Of a stretch of 64,000 nucleotides of DNA, positions 18,644 to 27,776 are shown piece after piece (position 1 is the stretch's first letter; every line of letters starts with the position of its first letter). The DNA comes from Candidatus Krumholzibacteriota bacterium. Lineage in GTDB: Bacteria > Krumholzibacteriota > Krumholzibacteriia > JAJRXK01. Both the position numbers and the translations under genes were made by a program. Location of the stretch: positions 1 through 64,000 of the forward strand of contig JAJDAC010000027.1 of assembly GCA_029262065.1 (NCBI GenBank). Reading direction: 5' to 3'. The notes beneath the pieces were generated by a model. It was given only the letters and a program-made list of their open reading frames with translations. It was not told the DNA's origin and did no database searches.

Positions 18644-19396
18644 ATGGGTTACCTGGTTTTTCCCGCGATCGTGGCCTTCTTCATTCTGGTCGTCTTGGCG
18701 AACTCCCTGCGAATCCTGCGGGAGTACGAGCGGGGCGTAGTGTTTCGTTTGGGTCGTCACGTGGGTGAGCGCGGGCCCGGACTGATCATTCTGGTGCCAT
18801 TCATCGAGCGCATGGTCAAAGTGAGCTTGCGCACGATCACCATGGACATTCCGCCGCAAGACGTCATCACGCGAGACAACGTATCCGTGCGCGTAAACGC
18901 CGTGCTCTACTTTCGCGTTACCGATCCCAGCCGTTCGATCATCGAGGTCGAAGACTTCCTGTTCGCAACCAGTCAGCTGGCCCAAACCACGCTGCGTAGT
19001 GTGGTAGGACAGGCTGAGCTGGACGAGATCCTGGCCGAGAGGGACAAGCTGAACGCTCAGGTGCAGACCATCCTGGACGAAGGTACCGATCCCTGGGGTA
19101 TCAAGGTCGTTACGGTGGAAATGAAGGACGTGGACCTGCCCATAGAAATGCAACGGGCCATGGCCAAACAAGCCGAAGCCGAACGCGAGCGGCGAGCCAA
19201 GATCATCCACGCGCAGGGCGAACTCCAGGCCAGCGCCAAACTCAGCGAGGCCGCCGCGGTCATCGAGAAACATCCCATTGCGTTGCAGCTGCGCTACCTG
19301 CAGGCGCTCACCGAAGTGGCGGCCGAGAACAACAGCACGACGATTTTCCCGGTGCCGATCGACCTACTGAGTCCGTTCATGCACAAGAACGGCTAG
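18644..19396 (+). CDS. Slipin (stomatin/prohibitin SPFH family)
   Basis: 250 residues. One N-terminal membrane hairpin segment ([21 protein letters not shown]) is followed by the SPFH domain: [67 protein letters not shown] is the textbook slipin sequence. A helical tail rich in Ala, Glu and Lys (~175-215) should drive oligomerisation. It forms membrane microdomain scaffolds and is the expected partner of the NfeD protease encoded just upstream. The last four bases overlap the convergent hypB stop. Confidence 0.95.
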   Translation: MGYLVFPAIVAFFILVVLANSLRILREYERGVVFRLGRHVGERGPGLIILVPFIERMVKVSLRTITMDIPPQDVITRDNVSVRVNAVLYFRVTDPSRSIIEVEDFLFATSQLAQTTLRSVVGQAELDEILAERDKLNAQVQTILDEGTDPWGIKVVTVEMKDVDLPIEMQRAMAKQAEAERERRAKIIHAQGELQASAKLSEAAAVIEKHPIALQLRYLQALTEVAAENNSTTIFPVPIDLLSPFMHKNG

Positions 19397-20061
19397 ACCA
19401 ACGTCGCCTGGGACTGCACCGCAGTGCGTACCCAGTTGAGCCAATGCACGAATCCGGCGTCGTTCGGATCCGTCGATGAGAGTTCGATCAGCCTGAGCCC
19501 GGGATGAAGCCGGCCGACTTCGTCGCGGAATTGTTCGCGGTCGAACGTGAGATGCGGCGCCAGGTCCATCTTGTTCAAGAGCATGAGATCACACGCGGTG
19601 ACGATGGACGGGTGCTTGGCCGCCTTGTCGTCACCCTCGGTCAAGCTGAACATTCCCACCTTCACATCCTGCCCCAGATCAAAACCCACCGGGCAGATCA
19701 GGTTGCCAACGTTCTCGATGATCAAAAGATCGAGGTCGGCCAACGGAAGATGGGTCAGCGCCTGTTTCACCTGATTCGCATCCAGATGACAGGACCGACC
19801 CGTGTTGATCTGCACCGCCTGCACGGCGTGACGATCGAGTCGATCGGCATCGCGGGTCGTCGCCAGGTCTCCCACGCAGACACCTACACGAAGTTCATTG
19901 GCAAACTTCGCCAACGTAGCCTCGAGCAGCGTGGTCTTGCCACAGCCTGGCCCACCCAACAGATCAATGCAGAATACGTGGCTGGCCCGCAACATCGCTC
20001 GGTTGGACTGGGCAATTTCGTCGTTCAGTTTCAGCACATTGTCTACTACGGGCACTTTCAT
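19393..20061 (-). CDS. hypB: Hydrogenase maturation GTPase HypB
   Basis: 222 residues. HypB is the SIMIBI GTPase that, with HypA, delivers nickel to the hydrogenase large subunit. Walker A is [17 protein letters not shown], followed by [15 protein letters not shown], the metal-site Cys/His in [29 protein letters not shown] and the guanine-specific NKMDL. There is no His-rich N-terminal nickel store nor the N-terminal CxxGC motif, so storage may be done by another protein. It is the last gene of the hydrogenase operon, three bases after hypA. Confidence 0.95.
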   Translation of the reverse strand: MKVPVVDNVLKLNDEIAQSNRAMLRASHVFCIDLLGGPGCGKTTLLEATLAKFANELRVGVCVGDLATTRDADRLDRHAVQAVQINTGRSCHLDANQVKQALTHLPLADLDLLIIENVGNLICPVGFDLGQDVKVGMFSLTEGDDKAAKHPSIVTACDLMLLNKMDLAPHLTFDREQFRDEVGRLHPGLRLIELSSTDPNDAGFVHWLNWVRTAVQSQATLV

Positions 20062-20064
20062 GAC

Positions 20065-20439
20065 TTACTCCCGGCCTTGGACCACCGACCGGTGCTGCCC
20101 CGGCGGCGACACCAGATCGATCTCCTCCAGAATCAGCTCGTCATCGGCGGCGCGAAGCTCAGCCGCGCCGCCACATATACAGGACGTCTGCCAGTCGTCG
20201 CTCTGGAACTGCCGACCACACTTGCGACAGCGCAGTGCCCAAGGGTCGACGGTCAGGTTCAACTTGCTTCCCGCCGCCGCGCTATCCAAGCAGGTGACCT
20301 GCCATGCGAATTCCAGCGCCTCGGGCTCAAGGGCACGGGCAGCACCAGCCCGCAAGCGCAAAGCTTTCACGTGCCCCCCCGTGGGGATGATGTCTTCGAC
20401 CATGCGCAGTACCGCTCGGGCAATGGATATTTCATGCAT
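20065..20439 (-). CDS. hypA: Hydrogenase nickel incorporation protein HypA
   Basis: 124 residues. The nickel site MHEISIA (Met1-His2-Glu3) opens the protein, as required. The structural zinc site reads CRKC near residue 72 and then SCICGG near residue 87, so the second pair is CxC rather than the usual CxxC. The rest (ALRLRAGAARALEPEALEFAWQV) is standard. ATG 20439 lies inside the end of the protease gene (eight-base overlap). Confidence 0.93.
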   Translation of the reverse strand: MHEISIARAVLRMVEDIIPTGGHVKALRLRAGAARALEPEALEFAWQVTCLDSAAAGSKLNLTVDPWALRCRKCGRQFQSDDWQTSCICGGAAELRAADDELILEEIDLVSPPGQHRSVVQGRE

Positions 20440-20920
20440 GACTACCTTCCCCCTGCGATTGAAGTGCGATCTGAACCACCAGCCGGGCTGCTTCCTGCAC
20501 GAACTCGCTCAAGTGTGGATGTCGATCGCAACCCATCGTGAGATCCTCGACGGGAGCCGCCACCAGTTGAACTATTTCGGGCAGAACACCGAGGGTACGC
20601 GCCAACTCGATTTGATCGGCCAGGCCCATTCCATGGCTGCTCAGAGCGTCGTCGTGAGCCAGTTCGGGAAGCGGTTGTCGCTGCAGATCCCATTGCAGCA
20701 ACGGACCACCGAACTGCGCGGGGAAGACCGCCGCGTCCACCAGTATCAGAGTTCGGGGACCAGGAAGGTGATCGAGCAACGCGGCCGGCTTGATGTCCAG
20801 GTCGACCACGCGCAGATCCGGCAAAGCCATGGCCCGAAGCCGTTCGCCCACCAGGGGCCCGAAGGCATCGTCCCCCGCCATGGAGTTGCCGCACGTGGCG
20901 ACCAGGATATCGGTACTCAT
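20432..20920 (-). CDS. Hydrogenase maturation protease (HyaD/HoxW family)
   Basis: 162 residues. This nickel-dependent endopeptidase removes the C-terminal peptide of the large subunit after metal insertion. Conserved acidic metal ligands are seen in ATCGNSMAGDDAFGPLV (~residue 16) and LDIKPAALLDHL, with the His in LSSHGMGLADQIELAR (~95). ATG 20920 follows GGGGAAGAG. It sits directly after the large subunit gene, its predicted substrate. Confidence 0.92.
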   Translation of the reverse strand: MSTDILVATCGNSMAGDDAFGPLVGERLRAMALPDLRVVDLDIKPAALLDHLPGPRTLILVDAAVFPAQFGGPLLQWDLQRQPLPELAHDDALSSHGMGLADQIELARTLGVLPEIVQLVAAPVEDLTMGCDRHPHLSEFVQEAARLVVQIALQSQGEGSHA

Positions 20921-20934
20921 TGTCTCTTCCCCTT

Positions 20935-22278
20935 CTAGGCCCGGCACTTTTTCTGACTACGATTGAAGTCCAGGAAATGAACCGAACAACTGATGCACGG
21001 ATCGTAGTTCCTTATAAGGTGCTCGCACTGCAAAGCCGCCTGCTCGTCCGGTGTATCTACCAGTCGATTTGCCAGCAAACGCAGGTCTTCTTCTATGGTC
21101 GACTGGTTCTGGCTGGTCGGCGGAATGATGCGTGCGTCGGTGATCATTCCGGCGTCGTCCGTGCGGTATTGATGCCAGCACAACCCTCGCGGCGCTTCGG
21201 TGCCATGGCCACCGATTCCCGCCCGCGGCGTGATGTCAATACGACTGCGCGCCGGGCGTTCGTAGTTCTCCAGAATGTCGGCCGCCAACGCCAGCGCATG
21301 TACCGTCTCCAGGCCTCGCGCGGGCAGGCTCAGGAAACTGTTGGTCCAGGGAAGTTTCTTGCCCAGGGCATCGCACACCTTGGGTAGCAACTCAGCCGCG
21401 CGCGGATGGAGTTTTTCGGCGTTCAGATTCAGACGGGCCAACGGGCCCACCATGTACGAACCCCGTGTGCGTATGCGCGCGTGCAAAGCTGTCGAGTGCT
21501 TCACATGCCGCTCTTCGATAGCGTCCAGGAATTCTTCCTGCTCCACGTCCAAGCCCTTGTTGCTCCGAATGCGACCCAGGTTCATGGGATAGCCCTCGTC
21601 CGGACACAACGACAGGAACTCGTAGTCGCGTTCGAGGTCGGGATACTCCAGATTCCTGGCAACGAAAAGTACGAGCTCGCACATGTCATCCAGGCACGCC
21701 TTTACCTCCGGCAACAGCGCCGTAGCTTTCTTGGGATCCAATGGCGCGTAGAACCCACCCACACAAACACCCACCGGATGCACTGAGCGCCCGCCAATGG
21801 AACTGACGATGGCGTTGCCCAGCTTCTTGATTCTCAGCGCGCGCTGCACGATGTCAGCGTGGTCAGCCGCCATGCTGATCGCGCTTTCGTATCCCAGGAA
21901 ATCGGGCAGGTGGAGCAGAAACATGTGCAGTACGTGGCTCTCGATCCATTCGCCCGCATAGAGGTAGTCGCGCATGAGATGAATGGAGTCGTCGACCTGA
22001 TCGAAGACTCCCATGGCCTTTTCCAACGCGTGACAAGAACCCATCTGGTAGGCCACGGGACAGATACCGCAGATCCGCGCGGTGATATCAGGTACTTCTC
22101 GAAAGCTCCGTCCTCGCAGGAATGCCTCGTAAAAGCGTGGCGGCTCGTAGATTTCCAGACGCACGTCATCCACCTGGTCGCCGTCCATTACCAGGTGCAG
22201 TGCGCCCTCACCCTCGACCCGCGCGAGTGCGCCGACTCGGATGGTGCGGATATCAGACTTGGTTTGCTCTGCGCTCAT
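20935..22278 (-). CDS. hydA: [NiFe] hydrogenase large (alpha) subunit, group 3b type
   Basis: 447 residues. The catalytic subunit carries both NiFe-binding cysteine pairs: RICGIC near residue 60 and DPCISC near the C-terminus. The tail after the SVH processing site (13 residues, FLDFNRSQKKCRA) should be cut by the maturation protease. RICGICPVAYQMGSCHALEKAMG, with Tyr at the usual His position, is in line with group 3b enzymes as I recall them. Start ATG 22278 overlaps the small subunit end by 26 bases; an in-frame codon at 22317 is less likely. With HydD, HydG and HydB it should form a cytoplasmic, bidirectional NAD(P)-linked hydrogenase. Confidence 0.94.
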   Translation of the reverse strand: MSAEQTKSDIRTIRVGALARVEGEGALHLVMDGDQVDDVRLEIYEPPRFYEAFLRGRSFREVPDITARICGICPVAYQMGSCHALEKAMGVFDQVDDSIHLMRDYLYAGEWIESHVLHMFLLHLPDFLGYESAISMAADHADIVQRALRIKKLGNAIVSSIGGRSVHPVGVCVGGFYAPLDPKKATALLPEVKACLDDMCELVLFVARNLEYPDLERDYEFLSLCPDEGYPMNLGRIRSNKGLDVEQEEFLDAIEERHVKHSTALHARIRTRGSYMVGPLARLNLNAEKLHPRAAELLPKVCDALGKKLPWTNSFLSLPARGLETVHALALAADILENYERPARSRIDITPRAGIGGHGTEAPRGLCWHQYRTDDAGMITDARIIPPTSQNQSTIEEDLRLLANRLVDTPDEQAALQCEHLIRNYDPCISCSVHFLDFNRSQKKCRA

Positions 22279-23092
22279 GGCTCTCACTCGCTTGCTTGAA
22301 TGGCTCGAGGTACCCATTGAAACTCCGGAACATGTGGCTCAACTCACGGTGACCCCGTGCCTGGCGTTCGTTCAACCATGATCCCAGGGACTCGACGTTG
22401 GGGTGCTCCATGGGACCAAAACACCCGTAGCACGCACGCGAACAACTGGGGCATAGCGCCCCACAGCCCGCGTGGGTTACCGGCCCCAGACAGGGTTCGG
22501 CCTGACTCACCAGGACACACGGATATCCCTTCCGTTTGCATTCGATACACACGCTGTGCGATGGAATGTTCGGGCGTCGCCCGGCCAGATGCGCCGTGAT
22601 CAGTTCCAGCAACTGTCGCTCGTTCACCGGACAGCCGCGCAACTCGAAGTCGACGAACACGTGGGCCGCGATTGGCGTGGCCGTGTCGAGCGTGTCGATA
22701 TACTCGGGGTGCGCGTAGACGTACCGAACGAATTCTTCGGTGTCGCCCCAGTTCTTCAGCGCCTGGATGCCTCCCGAGGTGGCGCAGGCACCAATGGTAA
22801 TGAGTGTCCGACAGTCGCGACGAACCTGTTGTATGCGTTCGGCCTCTTCCGGCGTGGAAATGCTGCCTTCGACGAGACCTACGTCGTAGGGCGGAGGAAC
22901 TACGGCTCTACGAGCCTCGAGGAAAAACGCAATCTCGACCGCATTCGCCAAGGCCAGAAGCTCATCTTCGAGATTCAACAGTGACAATTGGCAGCCATCA
23001 CAGCTCGAGAACTTGTACACGGCCAACTTGGGCCTCACGGCCGTAGCTGCGTTTGTTTCCTGAGCAGATGTTGTGCTCGGCGTCGACATCAT
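22253..23092 (-). CDS. hydD: [NiFe] hydrogenase small (delta) subunit, group 3b type
   Basis: 279 residues without a Tat signal, so cytoplasmic. The proximal cluster motif YKFSSCDGCQLSLLNLEDELL opens the protein, followed by GACATSGGIQALKNW, ELRGCPVNERQLLELI, and the medial/distal cluster cysteines in CIECKRKGYPC, PCLGPVTHAGCGALCPSCSRACYGCFGP. Electrons pass from the NiFe site through these clusters to HydG/HydB. The ATG at 23092 follows AGGAGGAGG and overlaps the hydG stop by one base. Confidence 0.94.
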   Translation of the reverse strand: MMSTPSTTSAQETNAATAVRPKLAVYKFSSCDGCQLSLLNLEDELLALANAVEIAFFLEARRAVVPPPYDVGLVEGSISTPEEAERIQQVRRDCRTLITIGACATSGGIQALKNWGDTEEFVRYVYAHPEYIDTLDTATPIAAHVFVDFELRGCPVNERQLLELITAHLAGRRPNIPSHSVCIECKRKGYPCVLVSQAEPCLGPVTHAGCGALCPSCSRACYGCFGPMEHPNVESLGSWLNERQARGHRELSHMFRSFNGYLEPFKQASESHERRANQV

Positions 23093-23967
23093 CACACCTC
23101 CTCCTTGCCGAATATCGAGGCGATCTCCGAAAACGGGAACACCGGCCCGTCCTTGCAAACAAACTTCGATCCGTACTGGCAGTGGCCACACCGACCGAAG
23201 CCGCAATTCATGTTGCGCTCAAGGCTGACGTACACTCGATCGGCCGGAACGTGGCTTTGCAGGAATTGCCAGGCGGCCACACGATTCAAGATGCGTGGAC
23301 CACAGACCATGACCACGCTATTGGAGGAGTCGAGCTTCAGGCGCGCGAGCAGCTTGGTTACAACTCCCACGGGCCCGGCCCAATCGCCGGTGGCGTTGTC
23401 CACGGTCACCAGCACGTCGATGCGGGGATCGTCGTACCACTCGCGAATCTCGTTCGCGTACAAACATTCCTCGGGGCTGCGACTGCCATAGAGCAGCACC
23501 AGTCGGCGCACGCGCTCCCGGTGATGAAGCAGTGAGTACACCACCGGACGCAAGGGAGCCAAGCCAATGCCTCCTGCCACCAACACCACGTCGCGACCCT
23601 CTACCTCCTCCATGGGCCAGCCGCGTCCGAACGGACCGCGCAGACCCACGATGCCTCCGGGCCCCAGCTTCTTCAGGCCACTGGTCACCGAGCCGGCGAT
23701 TCGAATGGTATGGAGCAGCTCCTTGCCGTTTTCGGGGTCGGAGCAGATGGAAATGGCGGCCTCGCCAACGCCCGGCAGGTACAGCATGTTGAACTGGCCC
23801 GGAGCCCACCGATAGCGCCGCGCAAGTTCGTCGTCCAACAGCTTCAATGCGAATGTGTGCGTGTTGAAATTCTCGTCGATGATGGATTCGATTCGGGCGG
23901 GAACCGGCATCCAGGTATCCATGCCACAGATGGGCTCGGCACGGTCGAAAGCTACCTGCGCGCTCAT
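23092..23967 (-). CDS. hydG: Hydrogenase FAD/NAD(P)-binding (gamma) subunit
   Basis: 291 residues of the ferredoxin-NADP reductase/dihydroorotate dehydrogenase electron-transfer subunit family. Visible are the FAD-binding barrel (PGQFNMLYLPGVGEAAISICS), the NAD(P) domain (VVLVAGGIGLAPLRPVVYSLL) and a C-terminal 2Fe-2S motif CGFGRCGHCQYGSKFVCKDGPVF. It exchanges electrons between NAD(P)H and the iron-sulfur chain. Four-base ATGA overlap with hydB. Confidence 0.94.
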   Translation of the reverse strand: MSAQVAFDRAEPICGMDTWMPVPARIESIIDENFNTHTFALKLLDDELARRYRWAPGQFNMLYLPGVGEAAISICSDPENGKELLHTIRIAGSVTSGLKKLGPGGIVGLRGPFGRGWPMEEVEGRDVVLVAGGIGLAPLRPVVYSLLHHRERVRRLVLLYGSRSPEECLYANEIREWYDDPRIDVLVTVDNATGDWAGPVGVVTKLLARLKLDSSNSVVMVCGPRILNRVAAWQFLQSHVPADRVYVSLERNMNCGFGRCGHCQYGSKFVCKDGPVFPFSEIASIFGKEEV

Positions 23968-25151
23968 GACGTTGCCTCCAGTGTCGAAGAAACCCGCTGG
24001 GCTTCACGCGATTCCACTTCGCGTTGCAACTGGGCAATGTCCTGGGTCCAGTCGATGGCTACCGGGCACCAGGTCAGGCAGCGCCCGCACCCCACGCACC
24101 CGGACATGTCGAACTGTTCCCACCATCCGCTCAGCTTGTGCCGCAACCAGTGCCGGTAGCGGGACGAAATGCTCGCGCGCACGGGGCCCGAAGTGACATA
24201 GCTGAACTGATGAGTGAAGCACGATTCCCACTCGCGCGTACGTGTCACGTTGCCGGTAACCAGGTCATTGCTGTCGGTCACCGTGCTGCAGAAGCAGGTC
24301 GGGCACACCATGGTACAGTTACCGCAACCCAGACACCGGTCGCCGATTTCCTGCCAGATCTGGTGCTCGGGATTGTTCCTCAGCAGTTCGCCCAAGCCGT
24401 CGGTCTTGAGGACCCGGCCCATGTGCTCACGTGCCCGCAACACCTTCAAGTAGGCCAGCTCCCGCTCGGCTTCGGTCGCCGGTTCGGTGCTCAGGGCGTC
24501 AAGCACCGACACACCACTCGAAGAACCGGCCCTTACCAGGAACGAACCGCGTAGTTCCGTGAGCGACAGATCGAACCCTTCGGTGGCCTCGGGTCCGGTG
24601 CCCCATGAACCACAGAAGCAACTCCCACCGGGCCGCGTACAGTTGACCACGATTATGAGCGCGGCCTCGCGTGCGCGCATGTAGTACGTCTCGGATTCGC
24701 ACCGGAACACCTGGCCGTTGTCCTCGTGACCGAACACGCGATCCTGAACGCGAATAGCGCTAAGGTCACACGGACGGACGCCCAGGAAAGCCAACCGGGG
24801 CGGCTCGGGCGCGACTTGCTCGAGCACGAAGCCGTCGTCATCTACCGAAAAGCTGAACAACGGGAGGTGGGGAGGGAAGAAATAGCGCTTGGGTCCGTCT
24901 GGACCCACGACGTTGTCGAAGTAGGTCGGGGCGGGACCGTCGAGTATGCGGTAGTGACCGGGAGCCTGCGTGTCCTCTATTCCGCACGCGATCTCGCCCG
25001 CGTCCGAAACAGGACGCATGGCAAGCACACTACCCTCTTCGACCGGCGCTACCACCTGGTATCCCTGTTCCTGCAGAATCCGTATCAGTTCTGGCAGTCT
25101 GTCCTTCGGCAAGATCTGGGGTTCCACCATGCCGGGTCGCGACGCGTTCAT
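23964..25151 (-). CDS. hydB: Hydrogenase 4Fe-4S (beta) subunit
   Basis: About 395 residues. Related to anaerobic sulfite reductase subunit A and HydB of sulfhydrogenases. The N-terminal domain contains LAFLGVRPCDLSAIRVQDRVF and CTRPGGSCFCGSWG; two 4Fe-4S ferredoxin motifs follow at the C-terminal part, CLGCGNCTMVCPTCFC (~residue 280) and CVGCGRCLTWCPVAID (~355). ATG 25151 follows GGAGG at seven bases. The gene order hydB-hydG-hydD-hydA is the classical group 3b order. Confidence 0.93.
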   Translation of the reverse strand: MNASRPGMVEPQILPKDRLPELIRILQEQGYQVVAPVEEGSVLAMRPVSDAGEIACGIEDTQAPGHYRILDGPAPTYFDNVVGPDGPKRYFFPPHLPLFSFSVDDDGFVLEQVAPEPPRLAFLGVRPCDLSAIRVQDRVFGHEDNGQVFRCESETYYMRAREAALIIVVNCTRPGGSCFCGSWGTGPEATEGFDLSLTELRGSFLVRAGSSSGVSVLDALSTEPATEAERELAYLKVLRAREHMGRVLKTDGLGELLRNNPEHQIWQEIGDRCLGCGNCTMVCPTCFCSTVTDSNDLVTGNVTRTREWESCFTHQFSYVTSGPVRASISSRYRHWLRHKLSGWWEQFDMSGCVGCGRCLTWCPVAIDWTQDIAQLQREVESREAQRVSSTLEATS

Positions 25152-25155
25152 GGCA

Positions 25156-25371
25156 TCACCTCCGACCACGAGTTCGATGGCCCACAAGAAGCGCTCCGAC
25201 CGCACCAAGACAGGCCGCGAGTAACAGCGACTCACCGCCGTGCACCGACCCTCCATGCGCGTGGGGCGTAGGATGGGTGTGGGCCTGTGCGATCTGAACC
25301 AGCAGCAGAAGAAGGACCGCGGCCATCGCACCAGCGAGGCCGAACCTGGAAGATTGAACGAGCCGTCGCAT
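25156..25371 (-). CDS. Small His-rich membrane protein in hydrogenase operon
   Basis: 71 residues with a very strong ribosome site (AAGGAGGA) before ATG 25371. Two hydrophobic segments (AGAMAAVLLLLLVQIAQA and LLLAACLGAVGALLVG) flank a loop AHTHPTPHAHGGSVHGGES with five histidines, ending in a basic tail. It lies 20 bases after hypE and four bases before hydB. I recognise no family; a role as a nickel-binding or membrane-anchoring accessory is an inference from the His loop and the operon position. It resembles only loosely the N-terminal part of HupE/UreJ permeases. Confidence 0.65.
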   Translation of the reverse strand: MRRLVQSSRFGLAGAMAAVLLLLLVQIAQAHTHPTPHAHGGSVHGGESLLLAACLGAVGALLVGHRTRGRR

Positions 25372-25391
25372 GGACTTCCTCCTTGGCGAAG

Positions 25392-26444
25392 TCAGCAGAT
25401 ACGCGGCAGTTGCTCACCGTATGGTTTCGCCAGCAACCGCCGACCACCAATTCGGGTAAAGAGTTCACACCGGGGAGGCATCTGGGCCGGCACTGACTCC
25501 ACATGCCCGATCAAACAAGCTTCACGACCACGAGGGTGTTCGCGCCAAACCGCCAACGCGTGATCGGAGGCCGTGGCCCGCACTACCGCCACCACCTTGC
25601 CTTCGTTGGCTACTTCCAGCGGGTCGAGGCCCAGCAGGTTTGCTGCGTGTCGCGTCGACGGCCGCACGGGGATGCGTTCTTCTTCGAACACCACACGGTG
25701 GCCGCAAGCTACCGCCAGATCGGCACCAACACCGGCCAGACCACTACGGGTGGGATCGCGCAGAAACACCACGTCGTCTCGCAACTCACTCAAGAGATCT
25801 TCGATCAGATGGTTGAGTGGTGCGGCATCGCTTTCGATGGCGGATTCGAGTTCAGGCATCTCACGCGCCAACATCACACTGAGACCGTGGTCGGCAATGG
25901 GCCCGTTGATGAGAATGGCGTCGCCTGGCTGCACTCGAGCCGCGCGCAAGTTACGGCCGTGGGGAACGAAGCCAACCCCCGCTGACGTCAGATAGATACC
26001 GTCACCCGCGCCTCGGCCCACCACCTTGGTGTCGCCGGTCACGACGAAAACCCCAGCTTCCCTCGCGGCTTCGCCGGCCGAATCCAGCACCCGCTCCAAC
26101 AGATCACGACGGCAGCCCTCTTCTGCAATCACACCCAGAGCAATTCCAGCTGGACGCCCGCCAACCACGGCCAGGTCGTTCACGGTTCCGCAAATGGCCA
26201 GGCGGCCCACGTCACCGCCGGGAAAGCAGGTGGGGTGGACTACGTAGCCGTCGACGCTGAACGCAATCCGATGTCCGGCCGGGACGTCCAGAATGGCCGA
26301 GTCCATGAGCTCGTTCAGGGTGTCGTTGCCTATGCGCGGCAAGATGGTGTCGCGAATGAGATCGTCTGTGAGCTGGCCGCCGCCACCGTGGGCCAAACTG
26401 ATATGCGTGGGTAGAGCGAGGGCTGCGTGGGCTAGAGTTTTCAT
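25392..26444 (-). CDS. hypE: Hydrogenase maturation protein HypE
   Basis: 350 residues of the PurM/ThiL-like family. HypE dehydrates the carbamoyl group received from HypF into a thiocyanate on its C-terminal cysteine, the source of the CN ligands. The C-terminal PRIC carboxy-cysteine tail is present, with HGGGGQLTDDLI, AFSVDGYVVHPTCFPGGDVGRLAICGTVNDLAVVG and FLRDPTRSGLA. ATG 26444 overlaps the hypD stop by four bases. It is distinct from the related SelD. Confidence 0.96.
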   Translation of the reverse strand: MKTLAHAALALPTHISLAHGGGGQLTDDLIRDTILPRIGNDTLNELMDSAILDVPAGHRIAFSVDGYVVHPTCFPGGDVGRLAICGTVNDLAVVGGRPAGIALGVIAEEGCRRDLLERVLDSAGEAAREAGVFVVTGDTKVVGRGAGDGIYLTSAGVGFVPHGRNLRAARVQPGDAILINGPIADHGLSVMLAREMPELESAIESDAAPLNHLIEDLLSELRDDVVFLRDPTRSGLAGVGADLAVACGHRVVFEEERIPVRPSTRHAANLLGLDPLEVANEGKVVAVVRATASDHALAVWREHPRGREACLIGHVESVPAQMPPRCELFTRIGGRRLLAKPYGEQLPRIC

Positions 26445-27544
26445 AGCTTGGCCGCCTCTCGCTTCGCTACTTCGTGTCGGTGGTACTTGAACCAGGCTTG
26501 GCACGTACCCTCTGAGCTCACCATGCAGGGGCCCAGTGGATGCACCGGCGTGCAGGCGGTACCGAACAACTTGCAATCGCTCGGTTGCACCAACCCGGTT
26601 ATGATTTCCCCGCAACGACACGCTGGGTGCTCACGGCCCTCGATCGGCCGCACGCCGTAGCGGCGCCCTGCATCGAAATCATCGAACGCCGGCGCGAGAA
26701 TCAGGCCACTGTCGGGAATGTTTCCCAGGCCGCGCCACTCGGCATCACCCAATTGGAAGACGACGCGCAAAAGCTGCTGGGCGTGAATGCTCCCTTCGGG
26801 TGTAACCACTTCTGGGTACATATTCTCCAGGACCATTTGCCGGCCCGCTGCGAGCTCCATCAATCGGGCCACGGCCTCCACGATCTGCCAGTCCTCGAAC
26901 CCGGCAATGACCATGGGAAAGTCGTAGAGCGAAGGCAGGGCGCGGTACACGTTGGATCCCAGAATGACTGACACGTGCCCCGGAAGGAGGATTCCGTCGA
27001 TACGAGTGGTATCGGCCGCGAACAGCGCGTGCAGTGCGGGAACCACACGCTTGTGACTGCACATGACCGACCAGTTGCGAAGCTTCAGTCGGCGTGCCTC
27101 CAACACGGCGGCCGCGGTGGCTGGCGCGGTGGTCTCGAAACCAACGGCAGCAAATACAAACTCCCGGGTAGGCTGGGCCTGGGCCATCCGCACCGAGTCA
27201 AGCGCGCTGTACACCACACAAACGTCAGAGCCCTTGGCTCGCGCCGATTCCAGACTGCCATCCTGACCGGGCACGCGTAGCATGTCGCCGTAACTGCAGG
27301 TGACCACCGGCAGCTGAGCCACGGCCAGAATGCGATCAATATCTCCCTGCGACGTGACACACACGGGACAACCCGGACCGCTCAGCAATTTCAGATTGTC
27401 CGGCAAGAGGCTGGGAATTCCGCTGCGAAAGATGCTCATGGTGTGCGTTCCGCATACCTCCATCAGACGAACGGTGTCGTCACGGCGTTCCGCCACGGCG
27501 GCGATGAGATCCAACCAAAGCGGAATCTTCTCAGCCAATCGCAT
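26441..27544 (-). CDS. hypD: Hydrogenase maturation protein HypD
   Basis: 367 residues. HypD holds a 4Fe-4S cluster and, with HypC, assembles the Fe(CN)2CO unit. Conserved motifs include EVCGTHTMSIFRSGI, LSGPGCPVCVTSQGDID, GFETTAPATAA, and the C-terminal cluster cysteines CRCGEIITGL and CKLFGTACTPVHPLGPCMVSSEGTC. The ATG at 27544 lies within the hypC coding end. Confidence 0.96.
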   Translation of the reverse strand: MRLAEKIPLWLDLIAAVAERRDDTVRLMEVCGTHTMSIFRSGIPSLLPDNLKLLSGPGCPVCVTSQGDIDRILAVAQLPVVTCSYGDMLRVPGQDGSLESARAKGSDVCVVYSALDSVRMAQAQPTREFVFAAVGFETTAPATAAAVLEARRLKLRNWSVMCSHKRVVPALHALFAADTTRIDGILLPGHVSVILGSNVYRALPSLYDFPMVIAGFEDWQIVEAVARLMELAAGRQMVLENMYPEVVTPEGSIHAQQLLRVVFQLGDAEWRGLGNIPDSGLILAPAFDDFDAGRRYGVRPIEGREHPACRCGEIITGLVQPSDCKLFGTACTPVHPLGPCMVSSEGTCQAWFKYHRHEVAKREAAKL

Positions 27545-27776
27545 GCGAATCCTCCTCTACTCGCCGCTCAAGGTCTTCCAGTAGATCCCAAGTCTTGCGC
27601 ACGGCTTGCTCCGACAGGCGATGGATTGCAAAACCGGCGTGGATCAGAAGCCAGTCGCCGGGCACGGCATCGGGCACCATGACGCAGTTCACGGGCAACT
27701 TGTTGCTGTGCGCATCGACGAAACCTTGAAGCTGAGCGTCGACTTCGATCAGACGGGCGGGCACGGCCAGACACAT
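27531..27776 (-). CDS. hypC: Hydrogenase assembly chaperone HypC
   Basis: 81 residues. HypC carries the Fe(CN)2CO unit to the apo large subunit through its N-terminal cysteine; the protein starts with MCLAVPARL as in the family, which decides for ATG 27776 over GTG 27779. AGGAGG precedes it. The start overlaps the hypF stop by one base and the end overlaps hypD by 14 bases. Confidence 0.95.
   Translation of the reverse strand: MCLAVPARLIEVDAQLQGFVDAHSNKLPVNCVMVPDAVPGDWLLIHAGFAIHRLSEQAVRKTWDLLEDLERRVEEDSHAIG

Noticed and set aside
17378-19273. 631-residue leftward open frame
   Set aside because: Antisense to nfeD and slipin, rich in His/Gln/Arg as expected of an antisense shadow in GC-rich DNA, and no recognisable motif.
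20935-22278. Selenocysteine in the hydrogenase large subunit
   Set aside because: Both C-terminal ligands are ordinary Cys codons (DPCISC) and no internal UGA is present.
25392-26444. SelD (selenophosphate synthetase) because of the selenoproteins
   Set aside because: The C-terminal PRIC and operon place it as HypE; SelD-specific N-terminal Cys/Sec-Lys motif is absent.
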